Shown: one piece after another, positions 26,415 to 35,540 of the stretch
Layout: each line of letters opens with the position of its first letter
Numbering within the stretch: the stretch's first letter is position 1
Source: Paenibacillus sp. J23TS9
GTDB taxonomy: Bacteria > Bacillota > Bacilli > Paenibacillales > Paenibacillaceae
NCBI RefSeq assembly: GCF_018403225.1
Contig: NZ_BOSG01000001.1
Coordinates: 2,170,001 to 2,234,000, forward strand
DNA: 64,000 bases
Direction: 5' to 3'
Position numbers and translations under genes: made by a program
Notes under the pieces: generated by a model
Seen by the model: the letters and a program-made list of their open reading frames with translations, nothing else
The model's database searches: none
Told to the model about the DNA's origin: nothing

Positions 26415-26996
26415 ATGCCCAATGATTACGTCTTCGATGAACCAAATCAGCCAGTATATACAAATATCACCAATACGTATGCTTCGCCCGGAATTGTTGC
26501 CCCTCCAGAGACCAGCGCCGGGGCAACAGGCAATTTATATGTGGTGAACGCCATTAACTCCACAACTCTAGGGCTGCTTGGTGGTACCGTTATCATAACA
26601 ATTCAGGTCTCCAATCCTGTTGGGAGCGGAAAAACACTTTATGTATCAAGGGAAACAGGCGGTGTTAATGTGGCCTTGAATCTGCTCTCGTCCTTCAGCG
26701 GCAACCTGACCCTCGCCAAGGGAGGTACGCTGACTTCTCCAACGACTTTAACACCCGTAAACAGTAATTTCGCTAGCACACTTACGAGCGTCATGACCGC
26801 ACAGTCTTCCATCGCTGCAGTCACGGGAGGTACCACTTTTTTCAGCGTTCCTCTGCAAGCCGGGCCTTTTCTCTATCATGAAAATGGACGCTACGTGGTT
26901 CCGCCCGGTCAAACCATTACGATGTCCGTGAGCGCCTCGCTGACTGTAGCCGGACTTGTCGGTACCTCTGGCGATTTGGTATGGTGGGAAGCCTGA
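26415..26996 (+). CDS. Protein of unknown family, paralogue 2 (C-terminal WWEA)
   Basis: A 193-residue relative of the preceding gene (43-bp gap, same strand, so probably one transcript). It starts MPNDYVFDEPNQPVYTN and ends SGDLVWWEA, sharing the NTY-ASPGI, VGSGKTLYVSRETGG, NSNFASTLTSV, YVVPPGQTITMSV and WWEA blocks. ATG at 26415 has AAAGGGGG; an upstream in-frame start at 26376 lacks one. The stop codon abuts the stop of the convergent LysR gene with no bases between, and no terminator is visible. Role unknown. Confidence 0.75.
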   Translation: MPNDYVFDEPNQPVYTNITNTYASPGIVAPPETSAGATGNLYVVNAINSTTLGLLGGTVIITIQVSNPVGSGKTLYVSRETGGVNVALNLLSSFSGNLTLAKGGTLTSPTTLTPVNSNFASTLTSVMTAQSSIAAVTGGTTFFSVPLQAGPFLYHENGRYVVPPGQTITMSVSASLTVAGLVGTSGDLVWWEA

Positions 26997-27917
26997 TTAC
27001 AGGTTATGCCCATACGGTTGTCTGAATCCGGTTTGAGGCATCGGCTGCCAGCTAGTCAGCCAGTCTTTTGCGGAGTGGATCAGTTTCTGTGTAGCGGGTG
27101 TGCTGCTTTTCGATGTATTCAAGGCAATGCCCAGAGAGCGGAAGCTTTGATCCTCCAGTTCAAGGGCCACAATCTTATTGGTTCTTCCCTGCAGGATCAT
27201 CTCGGGTAAAATGCTAATGCCAAGCCCATTTTCAACCATTGCAATAATAGCATAATCATCTGCGGTCTGAAATGGGACAGGCGGCTTGATTCGTCCCTTC
27301 CTTAACACGCGCCGCACATCGTAGTCGCTTCCTTCCTTGGGCATGATGAACGGTTCGTCAGCAAGCTGGCAGTAGCGCACATAAGTTTCCTGGGCCAAAG
27401 GATGATCCGGAGGCATAATGCAGAGCATCCGATCCTGTCGCAGAGGAATAATGTGAAAAGAATCCATGGTCGGCAGGGATACAAATCCAAAGTCGATTTC
27501 CCCCTTAAGCAGCCACTCTTCAATTTCATGGTAGTCGCCTTCAAGCAGCCTGACCTCGATGTTCGGATGCTGGCTCCGAAATTGCCTGATTATACCGGGC
27601 AGCCATTGCACAGAGATACTCGTGAAGGTTCCAATCCGAATCGTTCCTACCTCAATGCCATTGATTAAGGCAACCTCCTGTTTCAGCTGCTCTTGAACCA
27701 AAAGCATGTCCCGTATATATCTCAGTACGCGTTCTCCGTTATCCGTCAGCTTTACACCGGAACGACTCCGACTGAGAAGTGAGAAGCCGAATTCCGACTC
27801 CAAACTGTGAATGGCGTGACTCACACCGGACTGCGTTAAACCCAGAGTTTCCGCCGCTTTCGTTAAACTGCCCAGCTCAACCACCTGCTGCAGCACTTCA
27901 TATTTAATCAGACTCAA
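26997..27917 (-). CDS. LysR-family transcriptional regulator
   Basis: A 306-residue LysR regulator. The winged helix-turn-helix is at the N-terminus (GSLTKAAETLGLTQSGVSHA, SGVKLTDNGERVL) and the effector domain starts near residue 90 (GTIRIGTFTSISVQWLPGII). I chose a TTG start at 27917 (SLIKYEVLQQVV) because GGAGTGGGG precedes it; the frame continues six codons upstream through a GTG. It is divergent from an EamA transporter gene, the usual arrangement for a LysR protein controlling its neighbour. Inducer unknown. Confidence 0.9.
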   Translation of the reverse strand: MSLIKYEVLQQVVELGSLTKAAETLGLTQSGVSHAIHSLESEFGFSLLSRSRSGVKLTDNGERVLRYIRDMLLVQEQLKQEVALINGIEVGTIRIGTFTSISVQWLPGIIRQFRSQHPNIEVRLLEGDYHEIEEWLLKGEIDFGFVSLPTMDSFHIIPLRQDRMLCIMPPDHPLAQETYVRYCQLADEPFIMPKEGSDYDVRRVLRKGRIKPPVPFQTADDYAIIAMVENGLGISILPEMILQGRTNKIVALELEDQSFRSLGIALNTSKSSTPATQKLIHSAKDWLTSWQPMPQTGFRQPYGHNL

Positions 27918-28078
27918 TGATCCCCACTCCCACACTCGCCTGTATTCATTTTCCTTGCATTAATTTTTCTCATGTTAAGGATTATAAACATTCAATTTTC
28001 TTATCTTAAAATACCACTTATACTGATTCAGGCACAATACGAAATTCACTTCACGAGGTAAAGGCTGGAGCTTATTCA

Positions 28079-28972
28079 ATGAAACAATACAAAGCAGACT
28101 TAATCGTTTTAATGGTCACCTTTTTTTGGGGATCCTCCTACTTATTTATGAAAATCGGTCTGGATACGCTGGAACCATTCAATCTGATCGCTCTGCGTTT
28201 CGGCATTGCATTCATCGCGGCAGGTTGTTTGTTCTATAAAAGGCTCTGGCATTCCGACCTGAAAACGGTCCTATACTCACTGATGCTAGGAATCCTGCTG
28301 TTCGGGGTATTTGCATCCATTATGATGGGTCTTCAAAGCACATCGACTTCCAATGCTGGTTTTCTGATGAGTCTGACGGTGATCTTTGTTCCTGTCTTAA
28401 CTGCTGCATTCATGAAGAACAAACCGGGCAAGCGCCTGATCTCAGGAGTGATTATAGCAGTTATGGGAATTGGTATGTTGACACTCAAGCCGCACACCAT
28501 ATTGCATTCCGGTGATACATGGTGCATTCTCGCCGCATTGCTGTTCGCTATACATATCATCATGACCGGACGCGCTACTAAAAGAACAGACTCTCTGAAT
28601 GCAGGCATCCTCCAGCTTGGTTTCGCCGCCGTGTTCGGATTGATATTTTCCCTGCTTTTTGAGACACCTCGACTTCCCGCTACGACATCAGGTTGGATAT
28701 CTGTACTTGCCCTTGGTATTGTATGCAGCGCGATCGGCTTTGTCCTGCAAGCCATCACACAGAAGTATACCACTCCTACGCATACCGGATTAATCTTTGC
28801 ACTCGAGCCTGTGGTGGCAGCTGTATTCGGTATTTGCTTTATGAACGAATCGCTCACGATTCAGGGATATATCGGAGCAGCCCTGGTCCTGCTTGGGGTA
28901 GCATTGTCCGAGCTGGATGTCAGGAAGCTGATGGGGAACCGCAAACTCACGCGAGAATCATCGTATAAATGA
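28079..28972 (+). CDS. EamA/DMT-family transporter
   Basis: A 297-residue membrane protein with ten predicted helices in two homologous halves (EamA repeats), beginning VTFFWGSSYLFMKIGL, the classic first helix of drug/metabolite transporters. These proteins often export amino acids or small metabolites. The gene has a GGAG ribosome binding site nine bases before ATG and is divergent from the LysR gene, with about 160 bp between the start codons, so it is probably the LysR target. Followed by a bidirectional terminator shared with the convergent nagZ gene. Confidence 0.9.
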   Translation: MKQYKADLIVLMVTFFWGSSYLFMKIGLDTLEPFNLIALRFGIAFIAAGCLFYKRLWHSDLKTVLYSLMLGILLFGVFASIMMGLQSTSTSNAGFLMSLTVIFVPVLTAAFMKNKPGKRLISGVIIAVMGIGMLTLKPHTILHSGDTWCILAALLFAIHIIMTGRATKRTDSLNAGILQLGFAAVFGLIFSLLFETPRLPATTSGWISVLALGIVCSAIGFVLQAITQKYTTPTHTGLIFALEPVVAAVFGICFMNESLTIQGYIGAALVLLGVALSELDVRKLMGNRKLTRESSYK

Positions 28973-29082
28973 TGCAAAGTCAGCTATAGGACTAACGCTG
29001 CGCGGATAGAGATGCTTCCATCGCAGCCGCTTGTCCGCATTCGCCCCTGCCGCTTTGCTAAAAACCAGCTCATTAAAAACGA

Positions 29083-29119
29083 AAGAGCAGCCCGGATGAT
29101 CCTTGGGCTGCTCTCTTTG
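29083..29119. terminator. Bidirectional terminator between the EamA and nagZ genes
   Basis: Stem AGAGCAGCCC / GGGCTGCTCT with T- and A-rich flanks on either side, between convergent genes. Confidence 0.85.
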
Positions 29120-29181
29120 ATCGGTTTCAAAACTTGCTATTCTTGTTTAATTCACTTCCATTAAGTTACTGTGAGATACGA

Positions 29182-30510
29182 TTACTTCTGCAATCCGTAT
29201 TTCTTCAGCAAGCTCTTCAAATCCGCATTGATGCTTTGCACGTCCGGGCCGGCAGCTGATTTATCTGAAAGCCCATACGAATGCTTCAGCTTCAGGATGG
29301 CGTAGACCCGATTATTCAGCACATCCTCTGAAATCGTTCCATCATTAACTGCGTTCTTCAAAGCATGGATCGCCATCTTTTCCTTATCGTAATCATGGCC
29401 AACGAGGATGATATTACCTCCTGCCAATATGGCGCTAACCGAGGCTTTGCCTATATCATAATTTTCCTCAATTGCACCCATTGTCATATCATCCGATATG
29501 ACGACCCCTTGAAATCCCAGTTCATTGCGCAGAAGGTCTGTAATGACTTTTTTGGAAAAGGACGCCGGATGATCCGGGTCAATCTTCGGCATTAGCAGAT
29601 GAGCGATCATCACAACATCCGCTTTATCCTCAATGGCGTCCTTGAAAGGAACTAACTCCATTTTACGGAGGCGGGTCAGATCATGATTCACAACAGGCAG
29701 TCCAATATGAGAGTCGACGGAAGTATCTCCATGGCCAGGAAAATGTTTGACTACCGGAACAACCTTCTCTGCCTTGATGCCTTCCATTGCAGCCAATCCC
29801 AAACGGCTCACCAGATCAGCCTTATTGCCGAAAGAGCGGTCTCCGATGACCGGATTCTGTGGGTTGCTGTTGATATCGAGCACTGGAGCAAAGTCCATAT
29901 TCAGTCCAAATCCGGAAAGCTCCCTGCCCAGTATTCCTCCGATTTCCTTCGATAACTCTTTGCTGTCTTTTTTGCCGATGGCTTGGCTGGTTGGGACTTT
30001 CACGAAATCCTTCGGCATCCGGGATACGCGCCCACCTTCCTCATCAACACTCATCCAGAGCGGAACAGGGTTGGATTGGTTATCCTGCTTTAAGTCATTG
30101 AATAATTGGAGGGCCTGCTTCGTGTTCTCGATGTTATTTTTATAGAAAATAAAACCTCCGACGTGATACTTCTCAAGCAGCTCCTTGGTCGCTCCACTGC
30201 TCGTTGTTCCGTCCATGCCCACCAGAACCAGCTGACCGATTTTCTCCTCCGTACTCATCTTGTTCAGCTGCTCCAAAGCCGGGTCACTCGGAACCTTATT
30301 CACATCCCCCGGGTCTGTCTCTTTGGTACCTGATGATGTACCGGTTTCCCCGGAGTTTACTGAGCTGTTCGAGCCTTGGTTCGTATTCTGGTTCGTAGAT
30401 GTTCCCGCCTGCGGTTCCGCCGGGTTAGCTTCATTGGTGCCTCCACCGCATCCGGCAGTCAATATTCCGGCAAGCATCAAGGTCATGCTGATCTGCCATA
30501 TCCGTTTCAC
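29182..30510 (-). CDS. nagZ: Lipoprotein beta-N-acetylhexosaminidase, GH3
   Basis: A 442-residue GH3 enzyme. Signal peptide with lipobox LTAGCGGG, then a Ser/Thr/Asn-rich linker of about 60 residues, then the catalytic barrel: MSTEEKIGQLVLVG, DEEGGRVSRMP, KHFPGHGDTSVDSH (the histidine/aspartate loop that donates the proton in NagZ enzymes) and VISDDMTMGAI with the nucleophile Asp. NagZ releases GlcNAc from muropeptides during cell-wall recycling; in Bacillus it is a secreted or surface lipoprotein. Start is GTG with GGAG eight bases upstream. Monocistronic. Confidence 0.92.
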   Translation of the reverse strand: MKRIWQISMTLMLAGILTAGCGGGTNEANPAEPQAGTSTNQNTNQGSNSSVNSGETGTSSGTKETDPGDVNKVPSDPALEQLNKMSTEEKIGQLVLVGMDGTTSSGATKELLEKYHVGGFIFYKNNIENTKQALQLFNDLKQDNQSNPVPLWMSVDEEGGRVSRMPKDFVKVPTSQAIGKKDSKELSKEIGGILGRELSGFGLNMDFAPVLDINSNPQNPVIGDRSFGNKADLVSRLGLAAMEGIKAEKVVPVVKHFPGHGDTSVDSHIGLPVVNHDLTRLRKMELVPFKDAIEDKADVVMIAHLLMPKIDPDHPASFSKKVITDLLRNELGFQGVVISDDMTMGAIEENYDIGKASVSAILAGGNIILVGHDYDKEKMAIHALKNAVNDGTISEDVLNNRVYAILKLKHSYGLSDKSAAGPDVQSINADLKSLLKKYGLQK

Positions 30511-30542
30511 GTTCCATGCTCCTCTCTTACCGATTCCTAGGT

Positions 30543-31907
30543 TTATTTATTCTCATTTTCGGTTACTGAGATATCATTTTGTACATTTGTAATGCGATTT
30601 TGAAGCAGTAGATTCCGCCGTTCCGCAATCGTCGTTCCTGGCGGAACGTTGATCAGATGACTTTTGGATATACCGATCCGCTGCGACGTATAGATCCCGC
30701 TGTATCCTGAAAATATATAGCTGATCAAGCATGCGATAAACATATATATGGCTCCGCTTGACCCGAACAATTCAATGCCCATCAGAAAACATGCGATTGG
30801 TGTATGTGTTGCTCCGCAAAACACCGCGATAAAGCCCAGTGCCGCCAAAAAAGGTCCGTACATATGAAATAAGTCTGCCAGCGTATGACCCAAAGTAGCA
30901 CCAATAGCGAACAGCGGCGTGACTTCGCCACCCTGAAACCCTGCTCCCAGTGTAACCGATGTGAAGATCAGCTTCCAGAGGAAGGCAAAGGTGGGTACAT
31001 CCTGATGGAAAGCATCCGTGATCAGCGGCATGCTAAGACCCAAATATTCGCGTGAACCTACCAAGTAAACGAGTCCAATGACAATCAAGCCGCCTGCCGC
31101 GCTTTTCAGCATTGGATTCCGGAAAATAGTAGAATACAACTTTTTGAGTAGATGTGTTAATTCACTAAAGCAGATGCTCGCCAAAGCAAATAAGAGCGAA
31201 GCGGCTGACACTTTTAAGATGACCATCAGACTGAGCGCTGGCGCGGTCATTAGCGGATAATGAACATGCTCCACACCCCACAACCGGGTAGTTACAAGAT
31301 GTCCGACAAAGCTGGCGGTAAAGCAAGGAATCAATGCTTCGTATTGGATAAGTCCGATGGCGATGACTTCAAGTCCGAAGACCGTTCCCGCAAGCGGCGT
31401 ACCGAATACCGATCCGAACCCGCCGCTGATTCCGCACATGAGCAAAATTTTCCTGTCAACAGGCCCAGCCTTGATCCACTTGCCGAAACGCTCCGCAAGA
31501 CTTCCACCCATCTGTACCGCTGTTCCTTCACGACCTGCCGATCCGCCGAACAAGTGGGTAATCAAAGTTCCGAACAGCACCAGCGGTGCCATGCGTAGGG
31601 GAATCGTTTCATTGCCATTGTGAATTTGCTCAATGATGAGGTTATTGCCCTTGGAACTGTTTTTGCCGAATTTCAAATATAAAAAGCTGACCAGCGCTCC
31701 CCCAAAAGGCAGAAAATACAGCAGCCAGGGATGATTGATTCGAGTATCTGTCACATATTCTAATGCAATCAGAAAAATCGCCGATGCCGATCCGCTCAAA
31801 ATCCCGACAACCCCTCCAAGCCAGATCCATCTGAAAAAGCTCAGGAATAAAGCCGCATGCCAAAAATTTGAAACCTTTTGAGTTTTCCATTTCTTTATGT
31901 TCTTCAT
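30543..31907 (-). CDS. CLC-family anion transporter under fluoride riboswitch control (CLC-F type)
   Basis: A 454-residue CLC protein with ten or more hydrophobic helices. It shows GREGTAVQMGG at 125-135 (gating-glutamate loop; Glu present) and KGNNLIIEQ at 86-94 where chloride channels have GSGIP. Loss of the GSGIP motif together with GREGT is the pattern reported for fluoride/proton antiporters (CLC-F), and the fluoride riboswitch upstream supports that function strongly. A longer frame exists upstream to 32018, but it would start inside the riboswitch terminator, so I chose the ATG at 31907. It expels toxic fluoride. Confidence 0.92.
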   Translation of the reverse strand: MKNIKKWKTQKVSNFWHAALFLSFFRWIWLGGVVGILSGSASAIFLIALEYVTDTRINHPWLLYFLPFGGALVSFLYLKFGKNSSKGNNLIIEQIHNGNETIPLRMAPLVLFGTLITHLFGGSAGREGTAVQMGGSLAERFGKWIKAGPVDRKILLMCGISGGFGSVFGTPLAGTVFGLEVIAIGLIQYEALIPCFTASFVGHLVTTRLWGVEHVHYPLMTAPALSLMVILKVSAASLLFALASICFSELTHLLKKLYSTIFRNPMLKSAAGGLIVIGLVYLVGSREYLGLSMPLITDAFHQDVPTFAFLWKLIFTSVTLGAGFQGGEVTPLFAIGATLGHTLADLFHMYGPFLAALGFIAVFCGATHTPIACFLMGIELFGSSGAIYMFIACLISYIFSGYSGIYTSQRIGISKSHLINVPPGTTIAERRNLLLQNRITNVQNDISVTENENK

Positions 31908-31974
31908 CACTTCTGTTATGCCCCTTTTCCTGAACGGTATGTATGAATTGTCCGCGCATGACTTGGCAGGAGCA

Positions 31975-32075
31975 GCCAAAATAAAACAGACTCCTACCAG
32001 TGTGTGCTTCCTCTTCACTGGTAGGAGTCATCAGCCTTACGGCGGTTATGGCGAACTCCATCGCCTTTATTGCTT
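31975..32075 (-). ncRNA. Fluoride riboswitch (crcB motif) with terminator expression platform
   Basis: On the minus strand the aptamer runs from about 32066 to 32018: GGCGATGGAGTTCGCC, ATAACCGCC, GTAAG and GGCTGATGACTCCTACC, matching the fluoride motif in sequence and order. The next element is a terminator whose stem (CTCCTACCAGTG / CACTGGTAGGAG, 32026-31991) reuses the 3' end of the aptamer, followed by TTTTATTTT. Fluoride binding would sequester those bases, prevent termination and switch on the CLC gene. A promoter (TTGACT, 18 bp, TACAAT) is at 32124-32095. Confidence 0.95.
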
Positions 32076-32161
32076 GCTTCATATTACTTTTCATATTGTA
32101 TACGAATGAATTGCTCTCAGTCAACAATTTATCATGTCCAACTTAGACTTTTCAGAAGCTG

Positions 32162-34552
32162 CTAGCCTGTATCATCCGACGCATAGGCTAGCATATTTTC
32201 ACGGTATCTTCCCGGAGTCACCCCTTCAATTTTCTTAAAGGCACGGATAAATACGACATCGCTCGTATACCCGACCAGTTGGGCAATTTGGACATTCGTC
32301 AGATCCTTATCGCACATATGCTGCTTAGCCAGTTCAATCCTTTTTCTGACGATGTAATCACTGAGATTCATCCCGCTTTGTTTTTTATAAAATGTGGAGA
32401 CATATTGTGGCGTCATATCAAAACGGTCGGCAATCATACCAAGCCCCATATTCGCGTCCGTGATATGCTCCTCCAAAAACTGTGACATATCCTGCAGAAG
32501 CGCAGCACTATGATCCGTCCGATCCGTGACGAGCGATTCCGCCAGCATTTCATACAGCTTTTTCGTTCTATTATGCATGCCTTCTGCCGTCTCATACGAA
32601 AATACATCCTTCACCAGATCAAATTCCGGCCCGAGAATGTCATTCTGATCGGTCCCGGTCGCATTAATGATCTTCAGAAAGGTACTTGTAATGTTGAAGA
32701 ACAGGCATCTTCCGAGTTCAGGCGTGATACTTCCCGATTCAAAATTCATCATATAGATCGTATCCAGCAGCTTGAGCGCATGATCCGTTTCTCCGCTGCG
32801 CACAAAATTGATAAGCTGAACCTCGATATCAATCGGATAGTAATAATGCGAGTCGACATTCGTAATATCCTGAAAGTAGATAATGGTACCTCCACCTTTA
32901 ATAATGCGGTATTCAAGAGCAGCTACTGCTTCAGCGTAGCTCTCTCCGATACTTTTGGCTCCGGTGTGAGGAAGGCCCACAGCTACCGTAATGTCAATTT
33001 TAAACCGCACTTCGATCATGTTCTTGAATAACTCGGCCATGTCCTTAATGTCCTGCTCTACATTATCCGATATCTCTGCAGAATAGTTATTCAGTAATGC
33101 TATACGATCCCGGTCAAGCTCGACGGCAAATGTCTTATGCGGACTTTGGATCATATCCATACCGATATTGGAAACGATAAACCTGGCAAGCGCCCACTGT
33201 TCCTCGCTTTGTTCTTGATTAAATCTGGAGATGCTGTCCAGCTGAACCACAATGACCGAAAAGTAATCGCTTACAAATGAAATATCCATAAACCGCAACG
33301 ATTGTCCGCCTGCATGTGAAGCATCGACCTCCATTTGTCCCCGGATCAGCCGCGAGAGAAAATTCGAGCGGATGACGGGAGTCTGTTGAGCCAGCAGGCT
33401 GCGCAGGTTTTTTTCCTCATGCAATGAACCTTCAATCGACCGCACAATAAATTCATATTCATTTCCGGATAACTTACCGCTCCACTCCTTGCCCCCGAGA
33501 ATGGTATTTACCGCTTTACGGAGCGGGCTGTAATTCCGGTAAGCTAAAGTGAAAGCAGCAGAAAGGCCCACGGCAAGGCAAAGACCAAACAGCATCAACG
33601 TCCATTTTTTAATAAGTATGACCTGCTGCATAAAGACGCTTCTTGGCGTGACCAATACATATTTCCAACCTTCCTTCTTGGAAGGCGTATACGAGACCAC
33701 CTTTTCGTCGCCGTTCAGGGTATGATTGAACAACCCGCCACTGCCATTAATGCTGGACAATAGGGCGGACGGGAGCGGCTCCCGGTCCGTAGCCATAATG
33801 GTCCTTCCATCGCCGTCGACGATGTAAATCGAACTGTCGCTCGCGGATTCGATCTGCGCGAACATTTCCTTGATCTGGCTTTCATCAATCAGGATAACAA
33901 AGCTGCCTGTGATATCTTTCCGGTCGCGGCCAGGAAGAGATTGTGTAAACGTGATCACATTCAACGGCGTTTTCTCAATGCTTTGCATCGGGTCATATTC
34001 CGCACGACGCAGCAGAGTGGCGGAAGGCAGGTATGCCATCGTATGGAAACTGGTTAATATTTCTTCCCGCCACTGCTCGTAGGACATACCCTGGTAGCTG
34101 TAATACATATCATAGAACTTGCGGGAATCCGTCAGAAGACCAGACTTAAGGACCAAATCACTATTGCGGAAGTATACATAGTAATCCTGAATGAAATTAG
34201 TGATATTCCCGGGCCTCGACAGAGTATCACGCATAAACTCTATGAATTTATAGCGGTCCGGGCTGTTCTGATCTTCATTCAGCTTTAACAAATATTCGAG
34301 CTTAGGATCAAAAATAATCTGCTGGGCCAGTTTATCAACTTCATTCAATTTACTATCCAAAGACAGTTTAAGCTGCTCAAGCATCGCTTGATTGGATCGG
34401 TTTGCTCCATTTTCCAGACTCTCTTCCACTTTCGTGTATAGAAATGCACCCATGGAAACAGGAATAAGCAGCAAAACCACATTCGAGATTAACATCGTAA
34501 TCCATACACTTCTCAAATTACGGAAACCAAGTGATCGAAGCAGCCATTTCAC
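32162..34552 (-). CDS. Membrane-anchored AraC-family regulator, YtdP/YesS type
   Basis: A protein of about 796 residues. One membrane helix (about 15-38) and a second near 305-328 flank an extracellular sensor of about 265 residues; a cytoplasmic linker follows, and a C-terminal AraC DNA-binding domain occupies the last 100 residues (LGMIADRFDMTPQYVSTFYK, VQIAQLVGYTSDVVFIRAFK, PGRYRE). Such proteins detect extracellular sugars and activate adjacent LplB/YtcP loci. The start codon is TTG 34555 or GTG 34552, both following GGGGGG. It is the last gene of the GH88-GH29-transporter locus and its likely activator. Confidence 0.9.
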   Translation of the reverse strand: MKWLLRSLGFRNLRSVWITMLISNVVLLLIPVSMGAFLYTKVEESLENGANRSNQAMLEQLKLSLDSKLNEVDKLAQQIIFDPKLEYLLKLNEDQNSPDRYKFIEFMRDTLSRPGNITNFIQDYYVYFRNSDLVLKSGLLTDSRKFYDMYYSYQGMSYEQWREEILTSFHTMAYLPSATLLRRAEYDPMQSIEKTPLNVITFTQSLPGRDRKDITGSFVILIDESQIKEMFAQIESASDSSIYIVDGDGRTIMATDREPLPSALLSSINGSGGLFNHTLNGDEKVVSYTPSKKEGWKYVLVTPRSVFMQQVILIKKWTLMLFGLCLAVGLSAAFTLAYRNYSPLRKAVNTILGGKEWSGKLSGNEYEFIVRSIEGSLHEEKNLRSLLAQQTPVIRSNFLSRLIRGQMEVDASHAGGQSLRFMDISFVSDYFSVIVVQLDSISRFNQEQSEEQWALARFIVSNIGMDMIQSPHKTFAVELDRDRIALLNNYSAEISDNVEQDIKDMAELFKNMIEVRFKIDITVAVGLPHTGAKSIGESYAEAVAALEYRIIKGGGTIIYFQDITNVDSHYYYPIDIEVQLINFVRSGETDHALKLLDTIYMMNFESGSITPELGRCLFFNITSTFLKIINATGTDQNDILGPEFDLVKDVFSYETAEGMHNRTKKLYEMLAESLVTDRTDHSAALLQDMSQFLEEHITDANMGLGMIADRFDMTPQYVSTFYKKQSGMNLSDYIVRKRIELAKQHMCDKDLTNVQIAQLVGYTSDVVFIRAFKKIEGVTPGRYRENMLAYASDDTG

Positions 34553-34599
34553 CAAGCATCCCCCCTACCTTATTCATGCATCATACAATATGCGTGAGT

Positions 34600-34617
34600 A
34601 TGAACGATTACGTTCAT
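34600..34617. promoter_or_regulatory. Inverted repeat upstream of the YtdP-like regulator gene
   Basis: ATGAACG-ATTA-CGTTCAT is a perfect 7-bp inverted repeat in the gap between the permease stop and the regulator start. It could be an operator or an RNA hairpin controlling expression of the regulator. Confidence 0.4.
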
Positions 34618-34649
34618 TATAATGTAACCGGGCAGGGCTGGACACTGTT

Positions 34650-35528
34650 TTATTCTTTGATGGCACCGATTAATACCCCTTTGACAAAATACTTCTGCAG
34701 GAACGGATACAAACAAATAATCGGTAGTGTAGAAACGATAATGGTGGCATATTTAATCGTCTCACCTATAGCGTATTTGTCATCGGCCGCAACGCCTGTG
34801 GACATGGAGTCCGTCGAGTTCGCGATCAAAATTTCGCGAAGCACAAGCTGAAGGGGATACATCGTGCGGTCGCGCAAGTAGACAAGCGCCGAAAAATAGG
34901 AGTTCCAGTGTCCAACGGCATACCACAGAATCATTACCGCAATTACCGGCATAGACAAGGGAATGACGATCCGAAACATAATGGTGAACTCCCCTGCCCC
35001 GTCGATTTTGGCGGATTCCTCCAGAGATATAGGGACGGCCTGGAATGCGGTTCTCATAATAATCAGATTAAAGGTCGAGATGGCACCAGGAATAAGCAGC
35101 GCCCATGGCGTGTTCATCATTCCCAGCTTGTTGATCAGAATATAGGACGGAATCAATCCCCCGCTGAATACCATGGTCAGGACGATACCAAACATCAGAA
35201 TATTTTTGAAATACAGATTACGCCGGGAAAGTACATATGCTCCGAGAGCCGTCATAAGCAGGTTGATTGCCGTTCCCGCGGCAACATAGAAGAGCGTGTT
35301 CCTGTAACCGCTCGTGATCATCGGATTTTTGAAAACCGCTTTGTAAGCATCTAAATTAAACCCGAGCGGTTTCAGCAGCATACCCCTATGCTGAATGAAG
35401 CTTGCTGCGTCACTTAAGGAGGCGAACAGCACATATAAAAAGGGATATAACGTAATGAAGCAAAGAAGCAGCATGAGCAGTGTGTTGATGACGCTGAATG
35501 CTTTTTCACCTGTCGTTTGCGCGCCCAT
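34650..35528 (-). CDS. Carbohydrate ABC transporter permease, LplC/YtcP type
   Basis: A 292-residue six-helix permease with the EAA loop LEESAKIDGAGEFTIMFRIV and the family C-terminus YPFLQKYFVKGVLIGAIKE. It is a paralogue of the gene at 1649-2545. GGGGG ribosome binding site seven bases before ATG; 12 bp downstream of the partner permease. Transports the product of the hydrolases encoded upstream (inference: unsaturated or fucosylated oligosaccharides). Confidence 0.92.
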   Translation of the reverse strand: MGAQTTGEKAFSVINTLLMLLLCFITLYPFLYVLFASLSDAASFIQHRGMLLKPLGFNLDAYKAVFKNPMITSGYRNTLFYVAAGTAINLLMTALGAYVLSRRNLYFKNILMFGIVLTMVFSGGLIPSYILINKLGMMNTPWALLIPGAISTFNLIIMRTAFQAVPISLEESAKIDGAGEFTIMFRIVIPLSMPVIAVMILWYAVGHWNSYFSALVYLRDRTMYPLQLVLREILIANSTDSMSTGVAADDKYAIGETIKYATIIVSTLPIICLYPFLQKYFVKGVLIGAIKE

Positions 35529-35540
35529 GATTGTTCCCCC

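Noticed and set aside
31908..32018. Upstream extension of the CLC gene
   Set aside because: It would start within the riboswitch terminator, so translation from there would be incompatible with the switch; the ATG at 31907 is used.
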